Positions 7,653 through 16,111 of a DNA stretch of 42,812 bases are shown here, one piece after another. The stretch spans positions 1 to 42,812 of the forward strand of contig JAFRYE010000008.1 in NCBI GenBank assembly GCA_017441265.1. Reading direction: 5' to 3'. Under the pieces are notes generated by a model. The model searched no databases. It was not told where the DNA came from and worked only from the letters and a program-made list of their open reading frames with translations. This DNA comes from Lachnospiraceae bacterium. Lineage in GTDB: Bacteria > Bacillota > Clostridia > Lachnospirales > Lachnospiraceae. The translations under genes and the position numbers were made by a program. Every line of letters begins with the position of its first letter. Within the stretch, counting starts at the first letter, position 1.

Positions 7653-8318
7653 ATGGATTACCTTCAGTCGCATTGGTCTGCAATGTTGATGCTGTTTATC
7701 GGAGCGGTTCTGCTGGCATTTTCGTTCCAGTTCAGACAGTGCCGGATTGAGCGTGACGGCAAATCCGCGAGTCCGGGGTGGTATCGCATCATTCAGATCG
7801 GCGGTATGGCGGTTGCTATTATTCTGATCATTGTTCACATCGGTGAACTGGTCGGCTTTTTGTCGAATTTCCTGAAGTTTACGGGAGATGCCGTCGCCGG
7901 GACAGCCGCTTACGGCGTTGTTGCCGTAGTTGCGTTCATCTATGCGGCAAAGGGCGGCGCTGCTTTGGCATCACTTGGGCAGCGCAAGGAAGTTGACAAA
8001 CAGTTTGACGCAGACCAGGTCGTTCAATATCTTTTGAAGGACGCCGATGCGGGTGCCAAGGAAATCCTCATTTTCCGCGACCGGTTGGAAGGCAGACGCA
8101 GTTACACGTTCGATGTTGACGGCTACAACCATGCAGCATTTTCTGAGTACGGATGCAAGGAACTGGCGGGATATATCATCCGGCATACGGATACAAAATA
8201 CAAGAAGACTGTCTGCCGCGGTCTGGCGGGCCCCAGCGGTCCTCATATCAACAGTAACTCCGCGAGTGAGGGCGCGCAGTACCGGTTCTCGCACATGCTG
8301 CTTCAGAAGAAGGATTGA
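7653..8318 (+). CDS. Uncharacterised three-helix membrane protein
   Basis: 222 residues, family not recognised. Three hydrophobic segments (about 8-27, 44-70 and 80-100) are followed by a soluble C-terminal domain of roughly 115 residues that contains a motif rich in aromatic and charged residues (IFRDRLEGRRSYTFDVDGY). The ATG at 7653 is chosen because AAGGAGG stands nine bases before it; an in-frame GTG at 7587 has no ribosome site and lies in the inverted repeat. The next membrane protein starts 37 bases after the stop, so the two are probably expressed together. No enzyme motif is visible. Confidence 0.75.
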   Translation: MDYLQSHWSAMLMLFIGAVLLAFSFQFRQCRIERDGKSASPGWYRIIQIGGMAVAIILIIVHIGELVGFLSNFLKFTGDAVAGTAAYGVVAVVAFIYAAKGGAALASLGQRKEVDKQFDADQVVQYLLKDADAGAKEILIFRDRLEGRRSYTFDVDGYNHAAFSEYGCKELAGYIIRHTDTKYKKTVCRGLAGPSGPHINSNSASEGAQYRFSHMLLQKKD

Positions 8319-8355
8319 TCGCGTGTGAACCCACGTGATCCGGGGGAGTGGGACG

Positions 8356-9630
8356 ATGACTCGAAAAAAAGCACATTTGTTGATCGGTATTCTGATCGTC
8401 GTGGCAATAGCCGCGGCGATCGGTTTGCTTGTGACACTTTTATCTCCGGGCGAAAACGGCAAACGGTCGGATATAATCTGGAGAAAAACGGCACGGTACA
8501 GTTGTCTTGATGACGGGACGCGGGTATGCATTGACAAGTGGGAATACGACTCGTACGGCCGTTGCGTGAAGCATGAGGAGTTTGATGAGAAATCGCGGGA
8601 TTTGAATAGTACGAAGACGTATGAATACGATGAAGAAACCCGGCGAACAATAGTAGATGAGATCGATGATGAATATGAATGTCATTATGTAATCGAACTG
8701 GATTCCAAAGGCAGAAAAGTGAATGATATCAAGCTGGCTTATGGCGATGAGTCACGCAAGGTGTATTATATCGAGAGGTATTATTTGACCGATGAAACAG
8801 AAATCTATACTGAGGTCCGGTTCGATAATGACGGCAATGTGAAAAGTCTTTGTTGGGACGAATACGATGAAGAGACGTATACCGTGGTTCGGAAAAATTT
8901 AGAACTAAAAAAATCCGACGACCGGATTTTGTACGGAGATGATTGGAAGAGGGTGATCTCGGAAAAAGGGGGAGAAGCGAATACGGAACGAAAAATCGAA
9001 ATGGATTCCCGGGGAAGAGTGCTGCGGGACTACGCAATGGTTTCTGCAGGGGAAATCCTGTGTTATGACGAATGGTGTTATTTTGATGACGGAACGAAAG
9101 AAAAAATCACATACCTGAATAAACCGGAAATCGGATATGTCATCGATTGGGTTGAGGAGTATGACGCGCGAGGAAGAAGGGTTTCATCATCATCCTATTC
9201 CTATACGGAGAGTTTTGAGAAAACCTTGTCAGGCCGTACTTTGTACACATACGAAGATTTACCTACGGGAGGCTATATAGAAAAGATAGAGTTTTACATC
9301 GAAGGAAAACCGGATGACGTGTTTTTCAAAGAATACGATGCGCTTGGGACAATGACGAAATGGTATGTTACCACTCCGGATGGCAGGGAAGAGATCAAAT
9401 TGGTGAGTCTCTTTGATGAGAATGATCGTATTGTTGAGATGATCAGTTATTGGACCAAGACCAGGGTGCTGTACGAATACGATGAGAACGGAAACTGCAT
9501 CAAAAAGCAGTACTATAATACGGACAAAGGATATGAGGAAGGAACCTATGAGTTCGAATATGAGTCCATTGAAATAGATAAGAACGGGGCGAAGAAAGCG
9601 GAAGAGTTTTACGACCCGGAACAAAACTAA
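8356..9630 (+). CDS. Membrane-anchored YD-repeat-like protein, AT-rich
   Basis: 424 residues from the ATG at 8356, preceded by GGGGGAG; an in-frame GTG at 8335 is less likely. One N-terminal hydrophobic helix (about 8-30) acts as signal anchor and the rest is outside. At least nine copies of a degenerate unit follow, of the form [E/I]-aromatic/hydrophobic-D-x-x-G-[R/N]-x-(hydrophobic), for example EYDSYGRCV, ELDSKGRKV, RFDNDGNVK and EYDENGNCI, spaced about 30-50 residues apart. This resembles RHS/YD repeats, which fold as beta structure and bind carbohydrate or encase toxins, but there is no toxin domain or RHS core-end motif. Sampled lines are near 38 % GC against 57-68 % in neighbours, suggesting recent acquisition. 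Function unknown. Confidence 0.8.
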   Translation: MTRKKAHLLIGILIVVAIAAAIGLLVTLLSPGENGKRSDIIWRKTARYSCLDDGTRVCIDKWEYDSYGRCVKHEEFDEKSRDLNSTKTYEYDEETRRTIVDEIDDEYECHYVIELDSKGRKVNDIKLAYGDESRKVYYIERYYLTDETEIYTEVRFDNDGNVKSLCWDEYDEETYTVVRKNLELKKSDDRILYGDDWKRVISEKGGEANTERKIEMDSRGRVLRDYAMVSAGEILCYDEWCYFDDGTKEKITYLNKPEIGYVIDWVEEYDARGRRVSSSSYSYTESFEKTLSGRTLYTYEDLPTGGYIEKIEFYIEGKPDDVFFKEYDALGTMTKWYVTTPDGREEIKLVSLFDENDRIVEMISYWTKTRVLYEYDENGNCIKKQYYNTDKGYEEGTYEFEYESIEIDKNGAKKAEEFYDPEQN

Positions 9631-9635
9631 AGAAA

Positions 9636-9679
9636 CGCCTCGGAGCCGAAAGAATTCGGCAACGAGGCGCTTTTTGTTT
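9636..9679. terminator. Bidirectional terminator between convergent genes
   Basis: A nested hairpin: CGCCTCG (9636-9642) pairs with CGAGGCG (9663-9669), enclosing GCCGAA-AGAA-TTCGGC. Plus-strand reading gives CTTTTTGTTT after the stem; minus-strand reading gives TTTCTTTAGTTTTG. It can end both the YD-repeat gene and the convergent xylosidase gene. Confidence 0.85.
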
Positions 9680-9696
9680 ACGGCAGGAGCCGGTGC

Positions 9697-11724
9697 TTAT
9701 TTCGCGCAGGCGATGTCCTTCGGCATGCGGATCGAAGAGATGCCTTCGGCAAACGGTCCCGGCAGGGCGGTGACGCCGCGGTGTGTTCCGAAGAAATCGG
9801 AATCGAAGATGATCGTGCTTCCGTCCGGATCTTCGAAGCGCTGCTCGGGCTCGAACGCGCAGCCCAGAGTATCGCTGTTTACGATGGCGTCACGGAAGTC
9901 GCCGAGGATGTCGTAAATGTTGGTCTCCAGCGTGTAATCGCCGTTTTTTTCCGTGAGGCGGACATAAGGCGTCTTGTCCGGGGAAGCGTCGGCGAAGAAA
10001 TCGGTCTCGTGCTCCCAGGCCTTTGCTCCGCCGAGGTACGCGTTGCCGCGGCTCCATACGGGAAGATGCGAAAAATGATATTGCGCCATCTTGCCCATGT
10101 TCGCGGGCTTGTCGAGCTCGAACCACGAGATCCACTCGTCGTATGTCGGGTAGCCGTTGAAGATCGCGGTACCCACGGTCGTGTTGTCATGGCGCTCATA
10201 GCCGAGGCGGACTTTCGTGTCCTCGTCGTCCGCGTGGTACATCTGAAGGAAAATGTTGTTATAGAAGCGGTTGTCGCCGTGAAGGATGCTCATGAATCCG
10301 GCAACTTCGGTGCGGTGACGGATGTGGTACGGCGTATATCGGGGCTGGTTGAGACCGTTGACGATATTGTCCGTGCCGCCGCCCACCGATGTGAACGATC
10401 CGGCGATCAGGTTGTGCACGCAGGCGATCCCTTCCGTCGCGATGCGTATGCCGGCGCGGGAGAGCAGGATGTTGTTGTCGATGAGCGTCGGGCCGTGGCC
10501 GACTTCGATGAAGATATCCTGCGCCATCATTGAGCCGCTCGCGCGGGGCGTTCCCTCGGGCGCGTGGTTGTCATGAAGGAAATTCTGTGTGATGCGCGTG
10601 CCCTGTGCCTGCCAGTCACACCAGATTCCCATGGTGCAGTGGTGAATGTGGTTGCGGCGGAACACGACGTCGATGGCGGCATGGAATTTGATGCCGGAAA
10701 TCTCGGCGCCGCCGAGCTGCTGCATGTTGTTGATGTGGTGGATATGGTTGTCCTCGATCAGACTGAAGACACAGCCCATGCGGCCGACGATGCCGGCCTG
10801 CTCGCAGTGGTGAATATTGCAACGACGGACAATATGGCTGCCTACCTTCTCCTTGAGCCAGCCATGATATTGTCCGCGGCAAACGGCGTCGCGCTCCATC
10901 TGTGTGGGGCTTTTGACGCGTTTGAACGTGAAATAATGGTCATTTTCCTCGTCATAATACTTGCCGAGGGAAATGCCGCAGCACTTGCTGTTGTACACCT
11001 CACAGTCCTCGATGATCCAGCCTTTGGACCAGTGAGGGCCGATCATGCCGTCCTGGTAAGCGGCCGGCGGTGCCCATGTCGTAGCTGCATTGGAAACGGT
11101 GAAGCCGGAGAGCGTGATGTAGCCGATCCCGGTCTCGGAAGGCATGAAGCAGTTTCGGCGAACGTTGATCTCTACGGTCTCTTTGTTGGGATCGGCGCCC
11201 TGAAAATTCGCGTAGATCACGGTCTCGTTGCCGTCCTGCTCGGAGTACCATTGGCAGACCGAAGCCTCGGGCTCCCAGGAGGGCTTATAGATCTCCGCTG
11301 CGATGCAGGCCTCAAGAGAGGTGGCTTCGTAGAGGGCTTTGTCATTGAGATAGACGCATCCGGTGTGGCGGATCTCCGCGGCGAAATACCAGTCGCCGTA
11401 CACCCGGGTCGTGTAGGGATTATAGTCGCCGAAGATACCGTTGTCGATGCGGCAGACCCAGACGGTTCCCTGATACGGCTTCCAGGATTTTACGACCTCG
11501 GAACCCGTGATGTGAGCCCCTAACGGCGTCGTGCTGCGATATGTAATGCGAGCGTCCTCCGTGCCGGCATGGCGCGGGTTGACATATTCCCGATAGATTC
11601 CGGGAGCGACCAAAACTTCATCGCCGGGCATGACGATCTTAGCGGCTTCGTTAATGTGCCGAAACGGCATGGTGCGGCTTCCGTTGCCTTCTCTGGCGGC
11701 GGCCGCGTCAACGTAATAGATCAT
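9697..11724 (-). CDS. GH120 beta-xylosidase
   Basis: 675 residues from the ATG at 11724, preceded by CGGAGG; an upstream in-frame start at 11784 has no ribosome site. It is recognised by its similarity to the GH120 xylosidase XylC of Thermoanaerobacterium: VEINVRR, ETGIGYITLSGF, WSKGWIIED, KFHAAIDV, CDWQAQGTR and DIFIEVGHGP occur in the same order on a parallel beta-helix scaffold. By that comparison the nucleophile is D370 and the acid/base E407. There is no signal peptide, so it works in the cytoplasm on imported xylo-oligosaccharides. It retains substituted beta-helix repeats but carries about 14 extra residues between the catalytic pair. Single-gene unit on the minus strand. The substrate is inferred from the family. 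Confidence 0.88.
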   Translation of the reverse strand: MIYYVDAAAAREGNGSRTMPFRHINEAAKIVMPGDEVLVAPGIYREYVNPRHAGTEDARITYRSTTPLGAHITGSEVVKSWKPYQGTVWVCRIDNGIFGDYNPYTTRVYGDWYFAAEIRHTGCVYLNDKALYEATSLEACIAAEIYKPSWEPEASVCQWYSEQDGNETVIYANFQGADPNKETVEINVRRNCFMPSETGIGYITLSGFTVSNAATTWAPPAAYQDGMIGPHWSKGWIIEDCEVYNSKCCGISLGKYYDEENDHYFTFKRVKSPTQMERDAVCRGQYHGWLKEKVGSHIVRRCNIHHCEQAGIVGRMGCVFSLIEDNHIHHINNMQQLGGAEISGIKFHAAIDVVFRRNHIHHCTMGIWCDWQAQGTRITQNFLHDNHAPEGTPRASGSMMAQDIFIEVGHGPTLIDNNILLSRAGIRIATEGIACVHNLIAGSFTSVGGGTDNIVNGLNQPRYTPYHIRHRTEVAGFMSILHGDNRFYNNIFLQMYHADDEDTKVRLGYERHDNTTVGTAIFNGYPTYDEWISWFELDKPANMGKMAQYHFSHLPVWSRGNAYLGGAKAWEHETDFFADASPDKTPYVRLTEKNGDYTLETNIYDILGDFRDAIVNSDTLGCAFEPEQRFEDPDGSTIIFDSDFFGTHRGVTALPGPFAEGISSIRMPKDIACAK

Positions 11725-11774
11725 AGTGTAAACCTCCGAAAAATGAAGAAGCCGACAAGTACGGCTTTCTGCAT

Positions 11775-11820
11775 AGTATAGCATGTTTTATCCGGTTTTA
11801 GAATGGATAATGGCATCCAT
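11775..11820 (-). promoter_or_regulatory. Weak promoter and adjacent palindrome upstream of the xylosidase
   Basis: On the minus strand a TATACT -10 element (11780-11775) has only a poor -35 match (TTCTAA, 11803-11798). Directly upstream lies ATGGAT-AATGGC-ATCCAT (11803-11820), a 6-bp inverted repeat touching the -35 position. A weak promoter with a flanking palindrome would fit control by a sugar-responsive regulator, but no regulator gene is nearby. Confidence 0.35.
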
Positions 11821-11850
11821 CGGCGACGGGGCGGAGAATAAAAAATTCGG

Positions 11851-11879
11851 TTTACTTTCCCCTCCTCACATGATATTAT
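11851..11879 (+). promoter_or_regulatory. Candidate promoter of trxA
   Basis: TTTACT (11851-11856), a 17-base spacer, TATTAT (11874-11879), about 80 bases before the thioredoxin start. Confidence 0.5.
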
Positions 11880-11960
11880 CAAGATAGGCGCAGAGGCATT
11901 GTTTCGTGCCGATTGATTGTCGGCCGTCGGTTTTTTTGAGGCGGCGGAAAGGGGTTGCAT

Positions 11961-12272
11961 ATGGAGAATTTGAATGTCGGAAAAGCCGGGCTGGAGCAGC
12001 TGATCGCAGGCGACAAGCCGGTGTTGGTAGATTTTTGGGCATCTTGGTGCGGACCGTGCCGTATGATGGCTCCGATCGTTGAGGAAGTTGCAAAGGAGCA
12101 TCCGGAGATCGCGGTCGCCAAGATCAATGTTGATGATGAGCCGGAACTCAGTGTTAAATACAAGATTATGAACATCCCGACGCTGCTCTTTTTCCGGGGC
12201 GGAGACATCGTTCACCGCCAGATCGGAGCCGTGAGCAAAGGCAAACTGGAGGAGATGCTTCGCGACCTTTAA
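11961..12272 (+). CDS. trxA: Thioredoxin
   Basis: 103 residues, the normal length of a cytoplasmic thioredoxin. It reduces protein disulfides using electrons from thioredoxin reductase. The active site WCGPC has Cys30 and Cys33, and the cis-Pro loop (NIPTLLFF) and C-terminal helix are intact. The start is the ATG at 11961 after GAAAGGGG; an in-frame TTG two codons earlier is less likely. A hairpin follows the gene, then the flavodiiron protein, so trxA may head a small oxidative-stress group although partly separate in transcription. The reductase gene is not in the window. Confidence 0.95.
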   Translation: MENLNVGKAGLEQLIAGDKPVLVDFWASWCGPCRMMAPIVEEVAKEHPEIAVAKINVDDEPELSVKYKIMNIPTLLFFRGGDIVHRQIGAVSKGKLEEMLRDL

Positions 12273-12296
12273 GAGTGTCATCGCGGCCGGAGTGCA

Positions 12297-12328
12297 GCGG
12301 ATGCCCGCCCGTGCGGTGGGCATTTTCC
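12297..12328 (+). terminator. Terminator or attenuator after trxA
   Basis: ATGCCCGCC (12301-12309) pairs with GGTGGGCAT (12315-12323) with one wobble, and a short T-run follows. An outer GCGG/CCGC pair (12297-12300 with 12325-12328) may extend it around the T residues. The short T-run suggests partial read-through into the flavodiiron gene. Confidence 0.55.
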
Positions 12329-12368
12329 GCATAAGAAAGAAAAAAACAACATCGACAGGAGATAAGAC

Positions 12369-14159
12369 ATGATCACGAAAGATATTCGCTATGTCGGCGT
12401 GAACGACCATAAGATCGATCTGTTTGAAGGACAGTACGACGTGCCCAACGGCATGGCGTACAATTCGTATGTCATTTTCGACGAGAAGATCGCGGTTATG
12501 GACACGGTCGACCGGAATTTTACGCATGAGTGGCTGGACAACGTGGCCGGAGCGCTTGACGGCAGAAAGCCGGACTACCTTGTGGTTCAGCATATGGAGC
12601 CGGATCATTCGGCCAATATCGTGAGCTTCATGAACGCATATCCGGAGGCGCAGGTCGTCTCCTCGACCAAGGCGTTTACCATGATGAAAAATTTCTTCGG
12701 CAAGGAGTTTGAGGACAGAAGAGTCGTGATCGGCGACGGCGACACGCTTTCGCTCGGACGTCACACGCTTACGTTCGTGGCCGCGCCGATGGTTCACTGG
12801 CCGGAGGTTGTGATGACCTACGACTCGTGTGACAAGGTGTTATTTTCCGCGGACGGCTTCGGTAAATTCGGCGCCCTCGACGTCGAGGAGGACTGGGCCT
12901 GTGAGGCGCGCCGGTACTACTTCGGCATCGTCGGAAAATACGGTGTTCAGGTGCAGAATGTATTAAAGAAGGCGGCGACGCTGGACATTCAGACCATCTG
13001 CCCTCTGCACGGACCGGTTCTTTCGGAGAATCTCGGATACTACATCGGATTGTATGACACATGGTCTTCGTATACGCCGGAAACGGACGGTATCGTTGTC
13101 TGCTACACGTCCGTGTACGGCAACACCAAGCAGGCAGCGCTTTTACTGGCGGACAAGCTCCGCGAGTACGGCGCTCCGAAGGTGGCGGTCAACGATCTGG
13201 CGCGGTGCGACATGGCCGAGGCCGTTGAGGATGCGTTCCGCTACAGCAAGCTGGTGCTCGCGACGACGACGTACAATGCGGACATTTTCCCGTTCATGCG
13301 TGAGTTTATCGAGCATTTGACGGAGCGAGGCTTCCGCAACCGCAAGATCGGTATCATCGAGAACGGTTCCTGGGCGCCGCAGGCGGCCAAGACGATCCGC
13401 TCGATGTTTGAAAACAGCAAGAACATCGTGTTCGCCGACACCACGGTGAAGGTCATCTCGGCGCTCAACGACGAGTCCAAGAAGCAGGTCGACGATCTGG
13501 CCCGCGAGATGTGCCAGGAGTATCTGGCGATGCGCACCGACGGCGAGGAGAAAAAGAACGATCTCTCCGCACTGTTCCGCATCGGCTACGGTCTCTACGT
13601 CCTTACTTCCAACGACGGCAAGAAGGACAACGGTATGATCATCAACACGGTCACGCAGGTGACGAGCTCGCCGAACCGGGTAGCCGTGTGCATCAACAAG
13701 CAGAATTATTCGCATCATGTGGTGCAGCAGACCGGCGTGATGAATGTGAACTGCCTCTCGGTGGACGCACCGTTCTCGGTATTCGAGAACTACGGCTTCC
13801 GCAGCGGCCGCGGCATCGACAAATTTGAAGGCATCGAGACGATGCGATCGGAGAACGGTCTTGTGGTCCTGCCGCAGTACGTGAACGCCTTTTTGTCGCT
13901 CAAGGTCGAGCAGTATCTGGATCTTGACACCCACGGCATGTTCGTGTGCTCCGTGACGGAGTGCCGCGTGCTTTCGGACCGCGCGACGATGTCGTACACA
14001 TACTATCAGGACAATGTGAAACCGAAGCCTCAGACCGAGGGAAAGAAGGGCTGGGTCTGCAAGGTCTGCGGTTACGTCTACGAAGGCGACGAGCTTCCGG
14101 AGGACATCGTATGCCCGCTGTGCAAGCACGGAGCGGCGGATTTTGAGCCCATCAGCTGA
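12369..14159 (+). CDS. Flavodiiron protein fused to flavin reductase-like and rubredoxin domains
   Basis: 596 residues. Domains: metallo-beta-lactamase-like diiron domain (1-245), flavodoxin-like FMN domain (about 250-390), flavin-reductase-like domain (about 405-545) and a C-terminal rubredoxin (about 550-596, two CxxC motifs). The diiron ligands are visible: H75-x-E77-x-D79-H80, H143, D162 and H214. Proteins of this family reduce O2 to water and/or NO to N2O and so protect anaerobes. Here the FMN relay, a flavin reductase module and the rubredoxin electron carrier sit on one chain, so a separate rubredoxin may not be needed. It lies between thioredoxin and a ferredoxin-type aldo/keto reductase. 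Whether O2 or NO is preferred cannot be read from the sequence. Confidence 0.93.
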   Translation: MITKDIRYVGVNDHKIDLFEGQYDVPNGMAYNSYVIFDEKIAVMDTVDRNFTHEWLDNVAGALDGRKPDYLVVQHMEPDHSANIVSFMNAYPEAQVVSSTKAFTMMKNFFGKEFEDRRVVIGDGDTLSLGRHTLTFVAAPMVHWPEVVMTYDSCDKVLFSADGFGKFGALDVEEDWACEARRYYFGIVGKYGVQVQNVLKKAATLDIQTICPLHGPVLSENLGYYIGLYDTWSSYTPETDGIVVCYTSVYGNTKQAALLLADKLREYGAPKVAVNDLARCDMAEAVEDAFRYSKLVLATTTYNADIFPFMREFIEHLTERGFRNRKIGIIENGSWAPQAAKTIRSMFENSKNIVFADTTVKVISALNDESKKQVDDLAREMCQEYLAMRTDGEEKKNDLSALFRIGYGLYVLTSNDGKKDNGMIINTVTQVTSSPNRVAVCINKQNYSHHVVQQTGVMNVNCLSVDAPFSVFENYGFRSGRGIDKFEGIETMRSENGLVVLPQYVNAFLSLKVEQYLDLDTHGMFVCSVTECRVLSDRATMSYTYYQDNVKPKPQTEGKKGWVCKVCGYVYEGDELPEDIVCPLCKHGAADFEPIS

Positions 14160-14245
14160 CGAGGGGCATTTCTTCAAAGAAAAAGCAGGAGACAGGAAGC
14201 AGGTAGGATAACAATCGGCAGACTTGGAAAATGAGGTAAAAACGT

Positions 14246-15379
14246 ATGATGGAAAAACGGATCATGGAAACGACCGGAACCGAGAATTCACTGCTCGGAT
14301 TCGGGTGTATGCGTTTTCCGACGAAGGACGGAAAGATTGACAAAGAGCGCTCTGCGAAGATGATCGACATGGCGTACAAGGCGGGTGTCACGTACTATGA
14401 CGTGGCATATCCGTATCACGGCGGAGAGGCGGAGCCGGTGCTCGGCGAGATCCTGAAAAAGTATGACCGGAGCTCGTTCCATCTGGCCACGAAACTCCCG
14501 TGCTGGGAGGTTCACAGTCTTGACGATGCGAAGCGGTTGTTCGCATACCAGCTGGAGAGGCTGCAGGTCGACTATGTGGATTACTATCTGCTTCACGCGC
14601 TCGACATCAACCGCTTCCGCGAGATGGTGTCGTACGGTGTGCCGGAGTATCTGGCGGAGATGAAGGAACAGGGTAAGATCCGCAACCTCGGATTCTCCTT
14701 CCACGACAAATACGAGTCCTTCGTGGAGATCATCAACTACCGCGACTGGGACTTCTGCCAGATTCAATATAATTACATGGACCGCGACGAGCAGGCGGGT
14801 GACCGCGGCGTGGCGTTGGCGACGGAAAAAGGGATCCCGCTGGTCATCATGGAACCCATCAAAGGCGGTACGCTGGCGACGCTTCCCGAGGAAGTGACGG
14901 CACCGTTCCGCGAGCTTCGTCCGGAGGCATCCGCGGCAAGCTGGGCGCTTCGCTTCGTGGCGAGCAAGCCGATCATCAAGGTGATCCTGAGCGGCATGTC
15001 CGCAGAAGACCAGGTTCAGGATAACCTGAACACGTTCCTCAACTATGAGCCGCTGACCGAGGCGGAAGCCGAGGCTGTGGATCAGGTGACGGCGATGATC
15101 AAGGCCCGCGTACGCAACGGCTGCACGGGCTGCCGGTACTGCATGCCCTGCCCGAACGGCGTCGACATCCCGAGAAACTTCTCCGTCTGGAACCAGTACG
15201 GAATGTACGGCAATGTCGGCAGCGCAAAATGGAACTGGAGTCGCATTGACGACGGTGCAAAGGCGAAGAACTGCGTGGAGTGCGGAGCCTGTGAGGCGGC
15301 GTGTCCGCAGCATCTCTCCATCCGGGAGAACCTTGCTGCGCTTCAGGCGGAGCTGGACGACGTCTGCGCGAAGGCCTGA
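14246..15379 (+). CDS. Aldo/keto reductase with C-terminal 4Fe-4S ferredoxin domain
   Basis: 377 residues. The N-terminal (alpha/beta)8 barrel carries the aldo/keto reductase catalytic residues D52, Y57, K83 and H117. The C-terminal part has two cysteine groups, CTGCRYCMPC and CVECGACEAAC, typical of the iron-sulphur-containing branch (COG1453 type). Such proteins are common in anaerobic Firmicutes; their physiological substrates are mostly unknown and electrons may come from ferredoxin rather than NADPH. GAGGT stands before the ATG. It begins 86 bases after the flavodiiron gene and 30 bases before the HAD phosphatase gene, so it is probably in the same operon. Confidence 0.9.
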   Translation: MMEKRIMETTGTENSLLGFGCMRFPTKDGKIDKERSAKMIDMAYKAGVTYYDVAYPYHGGEAEPVLGEILKKYDRSSFHLATKLPCWEVHSLDDAKRLFAYQLERLQVDYVDYYLLHALDINRFREMVSYGVPEYLAEMKEQGKIRNLGFSFHDKYESFVEIINYRDWDFCQIQYNYMDRDEQAGDRGVALATEKGIPLVIMEPIKGGTLATLPEEVTAPFRELRPEASAASWALRFVASKPIIKVILSGMSAEDQVQDNLNTFLNYEPLTEAEAEAVDQVTAMIKARVRNGCTGCRYCMPCPNGVDIPRNFSVWNQYGMYGNVGSAKWNWSRIDDGAKAKNCVECGACEAACPQHLSIRENLAALQAELDDVCAKA

Positions 15380-15409
15380 ACGATTTTCTGACGAAAGAGG
15401 ATCAATAGA

Positions 15410-16111
15410 TTGCGTTGTAAAGCAGTGATTTTTGATTTGGACGGTACGCTGATCGATACCGAGAAGCTGTACCGGAGATACTGGCCGGAAGCGCTTCGGC
15501 ATTTCGGGTATGATCTTCCGGACGAGCGGGCGTTGATGCTTCGCTCTCTGGGAAGCCCGTTTGCGCCGGAGCAGTTCCGCGCGTGGTACGGAGAGGATTT
15601 TGATTATCCGGCGGTGCGCGCGTACCGCGGGAAACTGATCGAGGCGCATATCGCGAGAGAGGGCGTCGAACCGAAAAACGGCGCGAAGGAAGCTCTTTGT
15701 CGCCTGCGGGAAGCCGGGGTGACGATCGCGATCGCAACGGCAACCGATCCGGAGAGAACCGGGAGATACCTGCGTTTGGCCGGCCTGGACGGCCTGATTC
15801 CGACGATCATCAGCGCGACGATGGTGGCTCTGGGCAAACCGGCGCCGGACATCTACCGGTATGCCTGTGAGACGCTCGGACTGGTGCCCAGCGAGTGTAT
15901 CGCCGTGGAGGATGCTCCGAACGGCGTTCGCAGCGCGTATGATGCCGGACTGAACGTCGTGATGATCCCCGACCAGACGGAGCCGGACGAGGAGACGTCC
16001 CGGATGCTGTACGCGAGGGCGGATTCCCTTGCGGAACTCACGGAGATTGCCCTGAGAGCGGTGAATTGCGGAGGAAAGACAGATGATGGAGACGAACGGC
16101 AAAAGCAGTAG
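15410..16111 (+). CDS. HAD-superfamily sugar-phosphate hydrolase / phosphoglucomutase-like
   Basis: 233 residues. HAD motif I is DLDGTLID (Asp9 nucleophile, Asp11), motif II lies around TATDPERT, motif III Lys is in GKPAPDIY, and motif IV is EDAPNGV. The cap insertion after motif I and the KPAPDIY motif place it with the beta-phosphoglucomutase/sugar-phosphatase group, but the substrate is uncertain. The start is TTG at 15410, supported by AAAGAGG nine bases upstream and by family N-termini. Its 3' end overlaps the GH5 gene by 29 bases, so translation of the two is likely coupled, which hints at a role in sugar metabolism. Confidence 0.85.
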   Translation: MRCKAVIFDLDGTLIDTEKLYRRYWPEALRHFGYDLPDERALMLRSLGSPFAPEQFRAWYGEDFDYPAVRAYRGKLIEAHIAREGVEPKNGAKEALCRLREAGVTIAIATATDPERTGRYLRLAGLDGLIPTIISATMVALGKPAPDIYRYACETLGLVPSECIAVEDAPNGVRSAYDAGLNVVMIPDQTEPDEETSRMLYARADSLAELTEIALRAVNCGGKTDDGDERQKQ

